In this document: positions 9,547-21,463 of the stretch, in pieces
How positions within the stretch are numbered: the first letter of the stretch is position 1
Layout of the letters: each line of letters begins with the position of its first letter
Assembly (NCBI GenBank): GCA_021018995.1
Contig: CM037587.1
Location: 70,947,604-71,011,603 of the forward strand
Direction: 5' to 3'
Length of the DNA: 64,000 nucleotides
From: Chloranthus sessilifolius
Taxonomy: Eukaryota > Streptophyta > Magnoliopsida > Chloranthales > Chloranthaceae
Notes under the pieces: model-generated
What the model was told of the DNA's origin: nothing
Seen by the model: the letters and a program-made list of their open reading frames with translations, nothing else
The model's database searches: none
Translations under genes and position numbers: made by a program

Positions 9547-12500
9547 CTAGCTAGTGTCCTTGAACAAATTGGGGTATTGTTCTTTGACGTTAGCCTCTCG
9601 TTCCCACGTTGCTTCTTCGACCGGATGGTTCTTCCATCGGACAAGCATTAAGGGAATAACCTTTGTTCACAACACTTGTTCCTTTCGATCTAAAAGTTCC
9701 ACCGGCTCTTCAATCATGGTCATATCCTCATGCATTTCGAATGATTGGCCGCTCAGCACGTGATCAGGGTCATTGAGATACTTCCTGAGCATAGATACGT
9801 GGAATACATTGTGTACCTGATCAAACAATGGTGGCAATCCAATGCCGTAGGCTACTTCCCCTACTCGACCCAAAACTTCAAACGGTCCAAGGTAGCGGGG
9901 ACTTAGCTTCCCTCTTTTTCCGAACCTCATCACACCCTTCATAGGCGATACTTTCACGAAAACATGTTCTCCCACCTTAAAGTCCACGCTCATCCACTTG
10001 ATGTCGGCGTAGCTTTTCTATCTGCTTTGAGCCGCCTTTAGTCTTTCCCTGATTATGCGGACAATAGCTGCGTTATCTTCAAGTAGCTCGAGTCCCAAAA
10101 CAAATTTCTCGCCAATTTCCTCCCAATTGATTGGCGATTTGCATCGTCTTCCATACAAGGCTTCATACGATGCCATCCCGATGTTCGTCTGATAGCTATT
10201 GTTATATGCGAACTCAATCAATGGTAGATGTTGGTCCCACGATCCTTGTAATTCCAACATACATGCCCTAAGCATGTCTTCAATGATTTGATTGACCCTC
10301 TCAGTCTGTCCGTCGGTTTGTGGGTGGAACGTCATACTGAAATCTAGTCTCATTCCCATTCCTTCTTGAAATTTCTTCCAAAACTTTGATGTATATAATG
10401 GGTCACGGTCTGAAACAATGCTACTCGAAACCCCATGTAAACGGACAATCTCTTTCACATAGAGCTCTGCCAGTCTTCCCGCAGTGTACATCATGTTGTA
10501 AGGCAAGAAGTGCGCTGACTTAGTCAATCGATCGACTACTACCCAAATGGCATTATACTTCTTTGCAGTTCGCAGTAGACCGACTATGAAGTCCATGGAG
10601 ATAGATTCCCACTTCCATTCCGGTATGGGTAGAGGCTGTAATAGGCCTGCGGGGTGTCTATGATCGATCTTCACTTGTTGGCACGTCAAACACCGTGACA
10701 CATACTCTGCTACATCTTGTTTCAAGCCTCTCCACCAGTAATTCTTTTTCAAATCTTGATACATCTTTGTGCTTCCCGAGTGGATAGCATAGCTTGACTT
10801 GTGAGATTCATCAAGAATTGTTCGTCGAAGATTGGCATTGTCTGGAATGCAAAGTCGGCCCTTGAACACTAAGGAACCATCCTCCTTGATCAAAAACTCA
10901 GATGTAATACCTTCAGTTACATCTTGACATATCTTGGTTAGAATTGGGTCTTTCATCTGTAGTTCTCGTATGTGTTCGAATATCACTGTTTTCACTGATA
11001 TGTTGGCTAAGAAGGCTCCTGTGGCTTGTGGCTGTATGTCTCCTCCACATAGTGCTAAATCCTCCAACAGTTTCCATCGATGTATACCCAAAATTAGGCT
11101 AGCCAACTGAGCTGAACTCTTTCGACTCAAGGCATCGGCCACTATGTTAGCTTTGCCTGGATGGTACTGTATGGAACAGTCGTAGTCCTTGAGGAATTCC
11201 ATCCATCTGCGCTGCCTCATATTTAGTTCCTTCTGTGTAAACAGATATCTGAGGCTCTTATGGTCAGTGAAGATTTCAAACGTTTCTCCGTATAAATAAT
11301 GTCGCCATATCTTCAATGCGAATATGACCGCTGCTAGTTCCAGATCATGTGTTGGGTAGTTCTTCTCGTGCTCTTTCAACTGTCTTGACCGGTAAGCTAT
11401 TGCCTTTTTATATTGATTTAGTACACAACCCAACCCATTATACGAAGCATCACTATAGACCGCGAATCCTCCACTGCCTGATGGAATGGCTAACACTAGA
11501 GCTGAGCTGAGTCTCTTCTTGAGTTCTTGAAAACTCTTCTCACACACCTCACTCCACTCAAATCTCGAATCCTTTCTTGTAAGCCTCGTAAGAGGTCCTG
11601 ATATTTTTGAAAACCCCTCGATGAAATGTTGATAATAACCTGCCAGTCCGAGGAAACTTCGGACGTCTGTCACGGTCTTTGGTTGCTCCCAGTTCACTAT
11701 TGCCTCGATCTTAGCGGGATCTACTGTGACACCATGCTTTGAGAAGACGTGTCCCAAAAAGCTAACCTCTTCTAGCCAGAACTCACATTTGCTGAGCTTG
11801 GCGTACAATTGGTGTTCACGTAAGGTTTGTAGAGCGACTCGTAAGTGTTCTTCATGCTCCGTCTTCGATTTTGAGTAAATCAGGATGTCATCAACAAACA
11901 TGACAACGCAGGAGTCTAGGTGTGGTTTAAACACCTGATTCATTAAGTCCATAAACGACGTCGGTGCATTCGTCAATCCGAATGGCATCACTAAAAATTC
12001 ATAATGTCCATACCATGTTCTAAATGCTGTTTTCTGAATGTCCTCAGCCTTTACTCTTAACTGATGGTATCCAGATCTCAAATCGATCTTGGAAAAGTAC
12101 TTCGCTCCTTGCAACTAATCAAACAAGTCATCTATTCTTGGCAACGGATATCGATTCTTCACAGTGAGTTTGTTCAACTGACGGTAGTCAATGCACAACC
12201 GCATCGACCCATCTTTCTTTTTCACAAATAGAACTGGTGCTCCCCATGGAGAAATGCTTGGTCTTATGAATCCTTTATCCATGAGCTCTTGCAACTATTC
12301 TTTCAATTCTTTCAACTCTGCAGGAGCCATCCTGTAAGGTGCCTTTGAAATAGGCTCCGTTCCTGGTGCATAGTCGATAGCGAATTCCACTTCTCTTTCT
12401 GGGGGTAATCCTAGTAATTCTTCTGGAAATACGTCTGCGAATTCTCTCACTACTGCTATCTCGAAGATAATATTCTTTTCTTCTTTATCTTCTTTCAGAA

Positions 12501-12600
12501 ATGCCAAATAACCACTACACCCCTTTCTGATTAAACGTTCAGCTCTGACTGTCGAGATGAGTGGCACCTGTGTCGATCTCTCTCCTCGAAATCAAAACGA
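9547..12600 (-). pseudogene. pol: Element B pol: RT, RNase H, integrase and chromodomain, with four stops
   Basis: The frame enters with a linker common to chromoviruses ([27 protein letters not shown]). RT carries [14 protein letters not shown], the MPFGLTNAP motif and the FVDDILIYS catalytic box. RNase H shows [12 protein letters not shown] and TDHKSLRYL. Integrase has the HHCC region ending CLTCQQVK, then [16 protein letters not shown] and GQTERVNQ, giving the DDE residues. The distal part has KWMSVDFKVGEHVFVKV and a chromodomain reading VRWKNHPVEEATWE. In-frame stops fall near 12295, 12115, 10015 and just before the chromodomain near 9664; otherwise the frame is intact. It replicated the element through reverse transcription and targeted integration; this copy cannot make one polyprotein. 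Confidence 0.95.
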
Positions 12601-12640
12601 TCTCCTTGTGTTAGGTCAGAAATGCCAAATAACCACTACA
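12495..12640. repeat. 25-bp exact direct repeat at the gag/pol deletion
   Basis: The same 25 bases, beginning TCAGAAATGCCAAATAACC, occur at 12495-12519 inside pol and at 12616-12640 at the broken end of gag. The zinc knuckle and protease expected here are missing, so the repeat marks a rearrangement junction, probably template switching during reverse transcription. Confidence 0.85.
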
Positions 12641-12643
12641 AAC

Positions 12644-13617
12644 CTCGGTTTCTTATGTACTGATTCATAACTCCCCGTCCTGCTTGGATCTATGCTTCCT
12701 CTTCCCTGTTGTTCCCTCCGACGATATCGGTTATTATTTTCTTTTTCGACTACTAATGCCTCACTCATTACTTCTCTATAGGTCTTCAGCTAGAAGGGCG
12801 CAACCCCTCCTCAGATGTCCGACCTTAAACCCTGTTGGAACCTCTTCGCTTTCATCACGTCAGAAATTACGTAGTCTGGAGCGAAGCGAGCCAGTCTCAT
12901 AAATTCTACTTCGTACTCTCTCACGGTCATCCTTCCTTGCATTAGTTGCAAAAATTGGGTCTCCATCTGATTTCTCACAACCTCCGAAAAATATTGCTTA
13001 TTGAACTCTTCTATGAATTCATCCCAAGTCCAGGGCATATATGGAGTTTCTTGTGCTCTAGTTCACGATACGAATTTCCACTAAGGTCCAGCTTCTCCAT
13101 CTAGCATATATGCTGCCCAACGAACGCTCTCGTCCTCTGTGCATGTCAGTACGCTAAACACCTCCATTTCACCCAGCCAATTTTTGGCTACCATGGTGTC
13201 TGCCTGCCCTGAAAAGTTAGGTCTCATCCTCCTGAATTCGGTAAATGTTGAAGCCACTGGTGGTGTAGGTCCTACTGGAGGTGTGGGTGTCCGTTGTGGT
13301 TCTGGGGCTGCATGTGCTGCCAAGGATGCTGCTTGTTGTGCCATGGCAGTTGCCATTGTCTCCATTGTATGCATCATCCTCTGAAGCTCCTCTCTTTCTT
13401 CATTTCTCTCCCTCACTCTATCTTGTTCTCTCTGATTTCGATCCTGATGATCTCGATCCTAATCTTCTGCTTGATTTTGGTTTTCTCCGTGGCCACTGCC
13501 CTCGGGAATCTCCCTGTTTCCTAATGGTACCCTGTTTGTAGGCGAGACGAAACCATCTCTACTGCGTAAATTCCTATCATGACCACCCCTGGGTCAGCCT
13601 CTTCCTCTAAGAAACAT
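12644..13617 (-). pseudogene. gag: Element B gag, C-terminus deleted
   Basis: Begins at the ATG at 13617 (MFLRGRG), 79 bp inside the PBS edge. It is Arg/Glu-rich at first (REQDRVRERNEEREELQRMM), with an Ala/Gln-rich segment. The capsid-like retrotransposon gag domain contains VAKNWLGEMEVF, ESVRWAAYMLDGEA, PYMPWTWDEFIEEF and VREYEVEFMRLARFAP. Stops occur at about 13596, 13460, 13081 and near 12805. After a KKPRF motif the reading is lost; no CCHC zinc knuckle or DTGA/DSGA protease box is present. In intact relatives gag packages the RNA. The equivalent gag of element A keeps the knuckle region, which shows what B has lost. Confidence 0.9.
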
Positions 13618-13695
13618 AACGGTCTGCATGAGAAACCACAATTTTGTTAGCAGAAGTCCCTATATTCTGGCGATTGCCAAAACTAAAAAGAAAGG

Positions 13696-13708
13696 CTTTG
13701 ATACCAAC
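13696..13708 (-). promoter_or_regulatory. Element B primer-binding site (tRNA-iMet type)
   Basis: On the minus strand the LTR end CTGTCACA is followed by GTTGGTATCAAAGCC, close to the TGGTATCAGAGC complement of initiator methionine tRNA used by many plant Ty3/gypsy elements. One mismatch (A for G) is shared with element A. Confidence 0.9.
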
Positions 13709-15901
13709 TGTGACAGCCCGAATTTTGGTGCCCCGAAATCTGTGCCATCAGCACGACCCTCAAGGCCATGCCCAAGAAACCTTTACGATACATTGGTATA
13801 TACAAGCCAAAAATTGTAATTAGGGCGCACACATCTACTCTAAATGAGTTCTCATATATAAAAATAATTATGGTCTCTAAAGGCAGTCCTTGTCCCATGC
13901 CAATTCATGGGCATTAGAACTTACCCAAACCATTAGTGATAATTGTTCATCCCAATGTTTTATCAAAAGCATATGATAATTAATTTCATTCAATAAAGAG
14001 GCTTGATATACCAAGCCGTGCCTAATACTCTCAACTCACTCTCAAAGTACGCAATGGGTCTCCTAGAAGAATTCTTCAGGAGGAGGCTCTGACTCCTCAG
14101 TGGGTACGTAGTCTGAATCCCCTGGATCAAAGTCTCTAGAAATCCTTGCTGCCGCTAGTCCTGGACCTGCGACGTATAGTCTAAGGGGTGAGCTACATCC
14201 TAGCTCAATAGGGAAACAAAGTGAACATATAGATTAAATCTCACATATATGTTAGCAGTTTTGAAAGCACAATTTACTAGATATCACTTTTAAACATAAC
14301 CATTGATATAACTGGAATAACTAAAATGAATACAGCTGATTTCCTTTCATGGTGTTGTTTGTTCTCATGATACTGGTTTAGTTATGAATTCGGCCTAATC
14401 ACTTAAACCTTTAACTTAAATAATTCCCGAGCAATATAGCATCGAGCCCCGATGGAATACCCACCATCGTCTTCTACTAGACAATTGTTATATGTATTCC
14501 CTAGGAATACTGCCCAGGCCCCTTTCTCATGGTGGCAGGGTCTATTATCAAATCTACATCCCTGGGATGTGCTATAAGTATACGAATTGGCCGCCATACC
14601 GGTCACGGATATCCTGCAGCGTCAGTCATGGGTATCCCGCCACGTCGATGGGGTATTCTAATCAAACCTCAAATAACAAAAGTATCGATGTGCTTTACAG
14701 ATAGTTATTCACCGTGACTTGTGTTAATTTTTAGTACATTAGGCCTCATCATTATGCTTAGTTTCACGGTTCATTTTCATCTGCATCCCTGTGATACTGC
14801 AGATTTAATACATCATTTAGATGCCCACCTTACAATATTACATCCCCTGGGGACTTCATGATTTCACCTTGAAGCTTACACACACACCCTTTTTCATAAA
14901 GATCACACAATACTCAACTTTTTAATTGAAATATACTGCATATATGGGTTGACGAAATAAAGTACATGTTTCAAGAATATTCCCTACCTCAACGCAATTC
15001 CAATGCACACTTTCTCCTAGAGGTTTACACTTTATGATCTTACGCCAAACCTACATTTCATGTATTTAGAATATGCTTAGAAAGGTTACTGGAATCATTG
15101 GAGCACATAGCCTCCTTGTTTCTACACCAATAATTTCAAGAACTGTGTGGTGCCTCGCGCGAGCGAGCACAACCCCTCGCTCGAGCAGTCACTTGACCTT
15201 GCTCGAGCGGTCACTTGACCTCGCTCGAGCGGTTAAAGCGAGCCGCCTGAAGCTTTACTGGAGGCCTCGCTCGAGCGAGCTTCCCCCTTTATTTTGGGTC
15301 TCGCTCAAGCGAGCACAGAACTAAATTTTTTTATAATTTGTCCTCGCTCGAGCTATCCATTTAGACCGCTCGAGCGAGGAGCGATAATTTTTATTCCTCG
15401 ATCTATTCGAGAAAACTATTTCTCCCTTCATTCGGACCTTAATATCATTAAAAATCATTCAATCAACATCCTATACATTATTTAAAACATGCCTAAGCAT
15501 TTATCATGCATTTAACATACCTCCAATGATAGGTCTCGCGCAAGTTCGATCCACGATTCAAAACTCTATTAGACAAAATGATCTCTAAGGTTCCTTATCC
15601 AACCTTTTTCTCCAGATCTTCCACCGATTTAAGTCCCTAAAAAACCCTAGCTCTTCTTTACTAGGCTCTTCTTTTCTTTTTCCCTATTTCTCCTTCTCTC
15701 TATTAAGGCTAGAATTAAGTTACATATGGGGCTCTTCTCTCCTCTCTCTTTCACTTATATACATATACGTTAGGGAAATACTGGTGTGTTTCCCACATAG
15801 ACACATTGTGTATACATGTTAGTTTTGGTTCCCTTGTGAATCACACATACATATGTATGGTGCATGATGTGCACGGTTCCCAAAAATCTGGGGTTGTGAC
15901 A
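13709..15901 (-). repeat. Element B 5' LTR
   Basis: 2,193 bp, diverged copy of 5008-7165. It contains the conserved chromovirus LTR core (minus strand GTTAGCTC-like block with ACTATACGTC near 14170-14195) and the fuller CTCGAGCG array at 15152-15384. TG...CA termini are intact. Confidence 0.95.
15152..15384. repeat. CTCGAGCG palindromic array in B 5' LTR
   Basis: About nine words: CTCGCGCGAGCGAG, CTCGCTCGAGCAG, GCTCGAGCGG, CTCGCTCGAGCGG, CTCGCTCGAGCGAG and variants, spaced irregularly. It is longer than the homologous stretch in the 3' LTR. The half-site CTCGC/GCGAG also occurs alone. Confidence 0.92.
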
Positions 15902-15902
15902 G

Positions 15903-16033
15903 TTTCAGCCAAGACCTAAGCGATTTGAACTATTAAAAGTTCTTTCTATATAATGCTTGAGATGTATACCTGTATCGGCCTTTTCCCTATTGTTCAACGG
16001 TGCCCACAATTGTCTCAAATGCCTCTCATCCCC
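15903..16033 (-). pseudogene. Ulp1-like gene, last recognisable exon
   Basis: After a TTTAG acceptor a frame reads GDERHLRQLWAPLNNREKAD and continues to a TGA at about 15903, right at the edge of element B. It is coding-like and follows the exon at 16132-16305 on the same strand. The junction phase with that exon does not fit exactly, so the acceptor may be elsewhere or a small indel intervenes. Confidence 0.5.
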
Positions 16034-16131
16034 TAAAGTATATCATATTGTCCGGTATAGATCAAATAATGAAAGGTTCAATTAGGGAAGAAAAACAAAC
16101 ACCTAAAGACAGTAAAATCTTATTAATTAAC

Positions 16132-16305
16132 CTGATTGAAAGAATATGTAGCACCGCAAGAAGCATAACCGATATATTTGAGGATGAACATCACACTGTC
16201 CCAACCGTTGGTCACCCTTGGAATGGCCGCAGGACCCAACCACGACTATGCAAGCAATTCCAATTTGTCATTCCCTAGATGACTCAATATCAAAGGCAGA
16301 AAGTC
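16132..16305 (-). pseudogene. Ulp1-like gene, exon with a destroyed catalytic Cys box
   Basis: An exon of 58 codons bounded by TATAG (acceptor) and CAG/GTTAAT (donor). It reads DFLPLILSHLGND, one TAG stop, then TNGWDSVMFILKYIGYASC. In Ulp1/C48 cysteine proteases the equivalent segment is N-G-x-D-C-G-V with the nucleophile Cys. Here DCGV has become DSV, so the nucleophile is gone. Together with 16392-16529 (His and Asp) this identifies the family. Confidence 0.65.
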
Positions 16306-16391
16306 CTATATGAAAGGAAAGAAACATAGTTAGCCTCATTTAACGCATCATAATGAAAAGTTCAATAATATCTTATGATATCAAAACTTAC

Positions 16392-16529
16392 CAATACAGT
16401 AATCTCTTCTTCAAACTTTAAAAGAGGGTCACACGGAAATGAATCGAGTACCTCAACCCTCTTATCTTTCAAATTGACAATAAACAAGGCCCAATGTTTG
16501 GGTCTTTCCCTATGTATGGGCACAAACAT
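16392..16529 (-). pseudogene. Ulp1-like gene, exon with the His and Asp of the C48 triad
   Basis: Exactly 46 codons between a TATGTAG acceptor and a TTG/GTAAG donor. It reads MFVPIHRERPKHWALFIV and then VEVLDSFPCDPLL. The HW...LFIVNL...VLDS pattern is the His and Asp part of the Ulp1 (SUMO-protease, peptidase C48) fold. No stop occurs in this exon. Such genes with a DUF1985 N-terminus are frequent in plants and often associated with Mutator-like elements (family knowledge). Confidence 0.75.
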
Positions 16530-16665
16530 CTACATAGGTATGTCTTTTATGATTAATTACATATGTCAATTACATAAATAAAAAGTACATATATATATAT
16601 AATATTGAACTTATACATTTACATTCTTAACACTAGTACATATATAATCCAACTAAACACATTAC

Positions 16666-16830
16666 CTTCTCAACACTAGTAATCTGATATCCGACACGAT
16701 TTGGGTTCGATAATTTTATGAAGTTGCGACTTAGTTCTAATGTTGCTGGCAACGAACCATCTGATCCCGTAGTTGTATTATTCATTGCCAAATAGTTGTT
16801 ATATTTCTTGCTGGCAGAATGCAACACACC
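16666..16830 (-). pseudogene. Ulp1-like gene, internal exon
   Basis: 55 codons between a GTCCAG acceptor and an AAG/GTAATG donor, in phase with the next exon. It reads GVLHSASKKYNNYLAMNNTT and ends VGYQITSVEK. No stop. It is the first exon recognised on this side of element A, whose left edge is 128 bp upstream on the gene strand. Confidence 0.6.
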
Positions 16831-16958
16831 CTGGACAGACAAAAATGGTGTTAAATGTGACTTTCGTTAAAAGGAAGACTTTGAAGGGGATCACGATAAC
16901 ACTTACGAGATTCTACATAGGGAAAAAATGACACTTTATGAATTGATCCTTGTATTTG

Positions 16959-19172
16959 TGTAATATCCCATATATATTTGGCCTGATTTTGATTACCTCG
17001 ATAAGCATGCCCGAGAAATTTAGGGGATAAATCTGGTTTATTTATGTAGGTTAAGGTTTGAGGAGAATTTCGGTGAAAGGATTTTTGCTTTGGACTCAGA
17101 GAAGTCATACATTTAGTAATTTATACATTAAGTTGGGTGTGTGTGTTTAACACCGAAAACTAATGCAAGTTAAGTGGATAGAATTGTGGAATTAAAAGAT
17201 CTAGATTTTTGGTTTGCCTTTTAATTTTATAAAGAGAGAAGCTTGAAGCAGAAGTTCTATCTTTTCTCCCTCACGTGAGAACCAAAACTTGGAACTTTTG
17301 CAATCTCTTTTACTTCCTTGCTTAGATCCCTTGAGATTTAGAATCCCTCTCTCTATCTTAGCCATTGATAAGCTTTATTTTATTTGCTTCTGATTTGTTA
17401 GATGTAATTAAAAGGAAGGCTAGAGGAGAGTGGACAGTTTTAGTGTAAGATTTAGGTTAAACCTTTGCTCTGGCAGCAAGGCCAGAGATGGACTGAATGT
17501 TGGAGTCCAACTGATTGAAGCTTGGTTTTGTTCGGGTGATAGAATTGGAGCAACGGGAGCCGAAGGATTAAACTTCAAAAGGTAGGCTTTTAAACTCCTT
17601 TGATGAGGTTAATTTCTGCCTAGTTTAGTTTAGATAAATGGCGTGTATAGAATAGAAAACAGCTTTGAATTTTTGGATGAAAGAAAGCAAGTAAGGAGAG
17701 AGTTTTCGAACAGCACAGACCTGGACAAATTCGAGGGTCGAATTTAAATTCAACCATCGAATTTGAAATTCGACCATTGAATTGAAATTCGAGGGTCGAA
17801 TCTGGGCTTTTATGACTGATGCACTTTTGGCTGCATTCGATGCTCGAATTGAATTCGAGCATCGAATTCAAATTCCACCATTGAATTATGCCCTGTTTTT
17901 GTTGGTTTTGGAAATGTCTCGGGGAGTCCTTGTTGGATTTTTGTTGGTTCGATTGACCCTTTTTAACACAGTTATGGAGTTAATACTTGTAGGTCTCAAT
18001 TTGTATCCACTGTGGGGACCTCTTGGTGTGTTTCTTTGTCCGATTCAAGTAAAGTTGAGGTAGGGGAACCCTAAAACTTATTTGCATTTTATTCTATGTT
18101 TTTGGTTGCATTTTATTCTAAGCATGAATTCTAACTTTTGTTAAACATAGCATGAATAAGAACTTAGAAACTGTGATAAATAAGAACTCAAAAATTTGGA
18201 ACTTCAGAACCTCATTTGCGAATGTGAATTTTGTATTAGAACTCCGAAAATCCGAAATGTATTACATACATAAAATTTGATATGTTTAGCATTTGCATTC
18301 GATTTGAGGTTAATACGAACGAAACCCTATATTCTGCCAACCGTATTGATGGTAATTCAGCCTAGCGCAAGTTTTCCTCATTACGTAGGGGCTTGTTGCT
18401 CTTTCCGAAAAAGGGTTCATTGAACGACGATGGTCAGTAGGGTTTCCCATTGGTAATATTCTCGCTCTCATGCTATAGGTAATTTGAGAGATATAATTAA
18501 GTTATAAATTTAAGATAAGAGGCATGCTTAATTAAGAATTTGAAAACCTCAGAACGTCAGACCTATTAAATCATCTTTTGGCTTACTATTTTAGAATTGG
18601 AATTTAGTCTATGATGCATCTTTTGAAAACCATATTTGATCTGATTCTCGTCTTTGGAATCCTTTACTTATGATAAAATGTAATTTTGATAAGTTTTCTG
18701 TATTAAGCTTCGATGTTAGCTCATCCTGACTATACGTCACAAGTGCTGGGACTGATTTAGGTTCAGACAATCTCGATCTAGAGGACTCTGACTATATCCC
18801 TGAGGAGGAGCTTGAGACCCCAGCGGAGTTCTTCCCTTGATTTAGATTCATCTTCTTGGAACTTTTTAGATTTGAGTTCTTTTGAATATTGGGCCCGAGG
18901 CCACTGTTTTGTCATTTTTTTATATCACTTGAGGAACCATCATTAGGAACCACTATTTTAGGTGTTTTGATTGGCCATCACCGGTGGTTCTTCCTAGTTC
19001 CTCTTAGTGATATAGTTTGTTTGATCTTTTATCTTTGATTATTAGTTTTACTTCTATTTAGAACTATATTATGCTGCCGGTTTCTGATTGAAATGCCGCT
19101 TATTGAGAAATCAATAATTTGGTGAACCGACCTTTCCTATACCGAAAGGATTGGAAAAGTCGGGTCTTCGCA
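16959..19172 (+). repeat. Element A 5' LTR
   Basis: 2,214 bp, TG...CA. A TATA-like TTTATAAA is at 17226-17233. The ATTCGA/TCGAAT array lies at 17731-17886. The conserved core TTAGCTCATCCTGACTATAC is near 18716. Confidence 0.95.
17731..17886. repeat. ATTCGA...TCGAAT palindromic array in A 5' LTR
   Basis: Words include ATTCGAGGGTCGAA, ACCATCGAATT, ATTCGACCATTGAATT, ATTCGATGCTCGAATT and ATTCGAGCATCGAATT. Each is an inverted pair of TCGA half-sites with a 3-4 bp centre (GGG, CCA, GCA, TGC). The same words recur at 24784-24888 and 21464-21646. Confidence 0.92.
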
Positions 19173-19190
19173 GTTGGTATCAAAGCATGA
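19173..19190 (+). promoter_or_regulatory. Element A primer-binding site (tRNA-iMet type)
   Basis: GTTGGTATCAAAGCATGAC follows the LTR end directly; TGGTATCAAAGC matches the initiator-Met complement TGGTATCAGAGC with one difference, the same as in B. Confidence 0.9.
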
Positions 19191-19282
19191 CTCTAGGTTC
19201 AAAGTCTTAGGACTAAGGGCAAGATTATCTTTACAATCAATACTGATCTATTATTACTGTTTTTCAATACTGACAGATCAGC

Positions 19283-20565
19283 ATGGCTCCACGGTTCAGA
19301 GGCAGGGACCGAGGGACAGAGGGGCCTAGAATGGCTCGTATCGAGGAGATCGATGAGGGCATAAGTACCTCACTAGTGAGAGATAGAGTGGCTACCGGTC
19401 CTAATGTAGATCCCTTGTGACTGGTAGAGGTGGAGGAAATGTTGACCAAGTATTGGCTACTTTGGCCACCAATATGGCTCAGCAGACTACGGTAATGGAT
19501 CGGCAGATGGAGTTGCTGGCAGCCAGACATCAGCCAGGAGGTTTTGCATAGTTCAGACGGATGAGGCCTCCTACCTTCTCAGGTTAGACTGATCCAATGG
19601 AGGTCGAGGGATGGATCGATGAGATGGAGAAAATCTTTGAGGTGTTGCAGTGCACCGATGTAGAGAAGGTGCGCTGGGCAACCTTAAAGTTAATAGGCGA
19701 GGCCAGTCCCTGGTGGAAATTTGTGTCCAGGACACGAGAGCAGGACTACCCTAACACTCCATGGACATGGGCGGAGTTTGTGGATACATTCAACGATCAG
19801 TATTTCCCAAAGATTGTGCGTAATCAATGGGAAGTCCAGTTCATTAAACTGGAACATAACAAGATGTTTGTGCGCGAGTACTGAACAGAGTTTGATAGGC
19901 TTGCACGTTTCACACCTTTGTATGTGGCCACTGAATTGATGAGGGCCCATAAATTTCAGCAGGGTTTGAGGCCAAATATATAGGAGAAGGCTGCGATGTG
20001 GGAGATGGAGACCTTTGGGGGCATCATGTCAAAGGCCCTCATTTCTAAAGAGGAGAACCAGAAGCAGTATCTAAGAAATAAGAACCGGTTCAGAAAGGGA
20101 CAGTCTAGTGTGTCTGCGTATGCGAGCAAAAAGCCAAGGTTCTCGAGACCTCCTCAGTATCCTATTCAGCCATCGTATTCAAAGCCAGCTGTTACTTCAG
20201 GACCTGTGTCTTCCTCCTGTCAGCGACCACAGAGTTCTTCACTAGTGCGACCTTTCTGAATTGTGAGCACTACTGCGAGCGGGGCTTCTATGGCTCAGGG
20301 ATTAGCTCGTGGACCATCTGTTACTCCTATTCCTACTCCAGCATGTACACGATGTGGGAAACCACATAAGACGGAGGATTGCAGAAGGAACACTGGAGGA
20401 TGCTTTCGGTGTGGGAAGGTTGGTCATATGATCAGAGATTATCCAAAGGAGGATAAGGGAAGTACTACGTCGGTCTCTACATAAAAATCGACACGACCTA
20501 TAGTTCAGGGTCGAGCATATGCGGTGACTGCACATGATGCTCAAACGTCGAATGACGTGATCCAA
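19283..20565 (+). pseudogene. gag: Element A gag with many stops and a damaged zinc knuckle
   Basis: ATG at 19283 (MAPRFRGRDRG). A frameshift lies near 19418, with stops near 19549, 19587, 19882, 19981, 20257 and 20482. The gag domain reads VEGWIDEMEKIFEVL, EKVRWATLKLIGEASPWW, PWTWAEFVDTFNDQYFP and RLARFTPLYVA, homologous to gag of B. Two Cys-rich knuckles follow: CTRCGKPHKTEDC, one residue short of CX2CX4HX4C, and CFRCGKVGH...DY, whose last Cys is Tyr. Gag would form the particle and bind RNA; this copy cannot. Confidence 0.9.
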
Positions 20566-20739
20566 GGTATCATTAAAGTTCAGATTGTCAATTCTTGTGT
20601 AGTTTATATTGATTTCAATTGTGATTTCATTAAAGAACTTTTGGAAACTAAAATCATTGCATCTAATTAATGATAATTTATGGCTAAAAGGTACCCTTGT
20701 GATGAGTCATGAAGGCGACTCAAGTAAAACTGGAGCATG

Positions 20740-21257
20740 AGTATTGATAGACCCCGGGTCTACACACTCGTTTATTACTCCTCTTTTCTCAGAGAAGTTG
20801 GGTATTTCTCCTGAACCCCTTGCTTTCATTTTGGATGTGAAAATTCCTACGGGAAGCTCAGTGAGCATGGATACAGTGTGTCAGTCAGTTATCGTGATGG
20901 TTGATGACCATGAGACAATGACCGACATGATTACATTGAGCCTGGAAGGGTTCGACGCGATTCTCGGGATGGATTGGCTGTTTGCATATCACGCGAGCGT
21001 GGACTGTCTATGAAAGATCGTGACCTTTCAACCACCAAAGTGAAAATCCTTTCGATTTTGTGGAGTGAAGTCAAAGGTTGCGCCGCTTGTTTCTGCTATT
21101 CGGACCGAGCGCATGATGAGGAACGGTTGGAGTGGATATCTTGCTTACTTACAAGATCATAAAGAAGAGAAGATGGACATTGCACTTATCACAGTTGCTT
21201 GTGAGTTTCTCGATGTCTTCTCTGAAGATTTGCCTAGATTGCCATCGGACCAAGTCT
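20740..21257 (+). pseudogene. pol: Element A protease and pol-linker remnant
   Basis: An aspartic-protease box reads IDPGSTHSFI (D-x-G motif), with DAILGMDWL downstream as in chromovirus retropepsins. A second segment reads VAPLVSAIRTERMMR and FLDVFSEDLPRLPSDQ, which in B lies just before RT. The reading stops at 21257 and is followed at once by A/T simple sequence, so about 3 kb of pol is deleted from here. Confidence 0.85.
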
Positions 21258-21294
21258 AAACTTTATTTATTTATTTTTTGGTAAATTGCACTAG

Positions 21295-21295
21295 C

Positions 21296-21334
<39 letters not shown>

Positions 21335-21338
21335 TAGT
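21295..21338. repeat. A-run followed by (AT)n
   Basis: A run of about 17 A and then an AT dinucleotide run sit at the junction where pol is lost and the accessory region begins. It may mark the recombination or an end-joining event. Confidence 0.9.
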
Positions 21339-21463
21339 TGTGCACTTGTGTTATAGACCAGGTTCAATGTCCAACATGAAAAGGGCTCAAGGAAGGACAA
21401 TGGGACCAAAACCTATGTTCCAAAGACTATTTTTTTGCAAATTTTCAAGGCAACAAGTTCTGC

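Larger units (their letters stand above)
5008..15901 (-). mobile_element. Element B: Ty3/gypsy chromovirus carrying an extra 3' ORF
   Basis: A 10.9-kb element read on the minus strand. Its LTRs (13709-15901 and 5008-7165) begin TGTCACAACC and end GGGCTGTCACA on that strand. Flanks GTTTT (5003-5007) and GTTTC (15902-15906) are a target duplication with one change. The order is LTR, initiator-Met-type PBS, gag, RT, RNase H, integrase, chromodomain, a palindromic array with a TATA box, the extra ORF, the TTTCGAGGACGAAA motif, PPT, LTR. The chromodomain and long LTRs point to the Tekay/Del branch (family knowledge). The C-terminus of gag and the protease are deleted, and every ORF carries stops, so this copy is dead. 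It inserted at the 3' end of the Ulp1-like gene. Confidence 0.95.

Noticed and set aside
21312..21338. AT run as the TATA box of A's accessory ORF
   Set aside because: It is a plain dinucleotide repeat upstream of the array and nearly 570 bp from the ATG.
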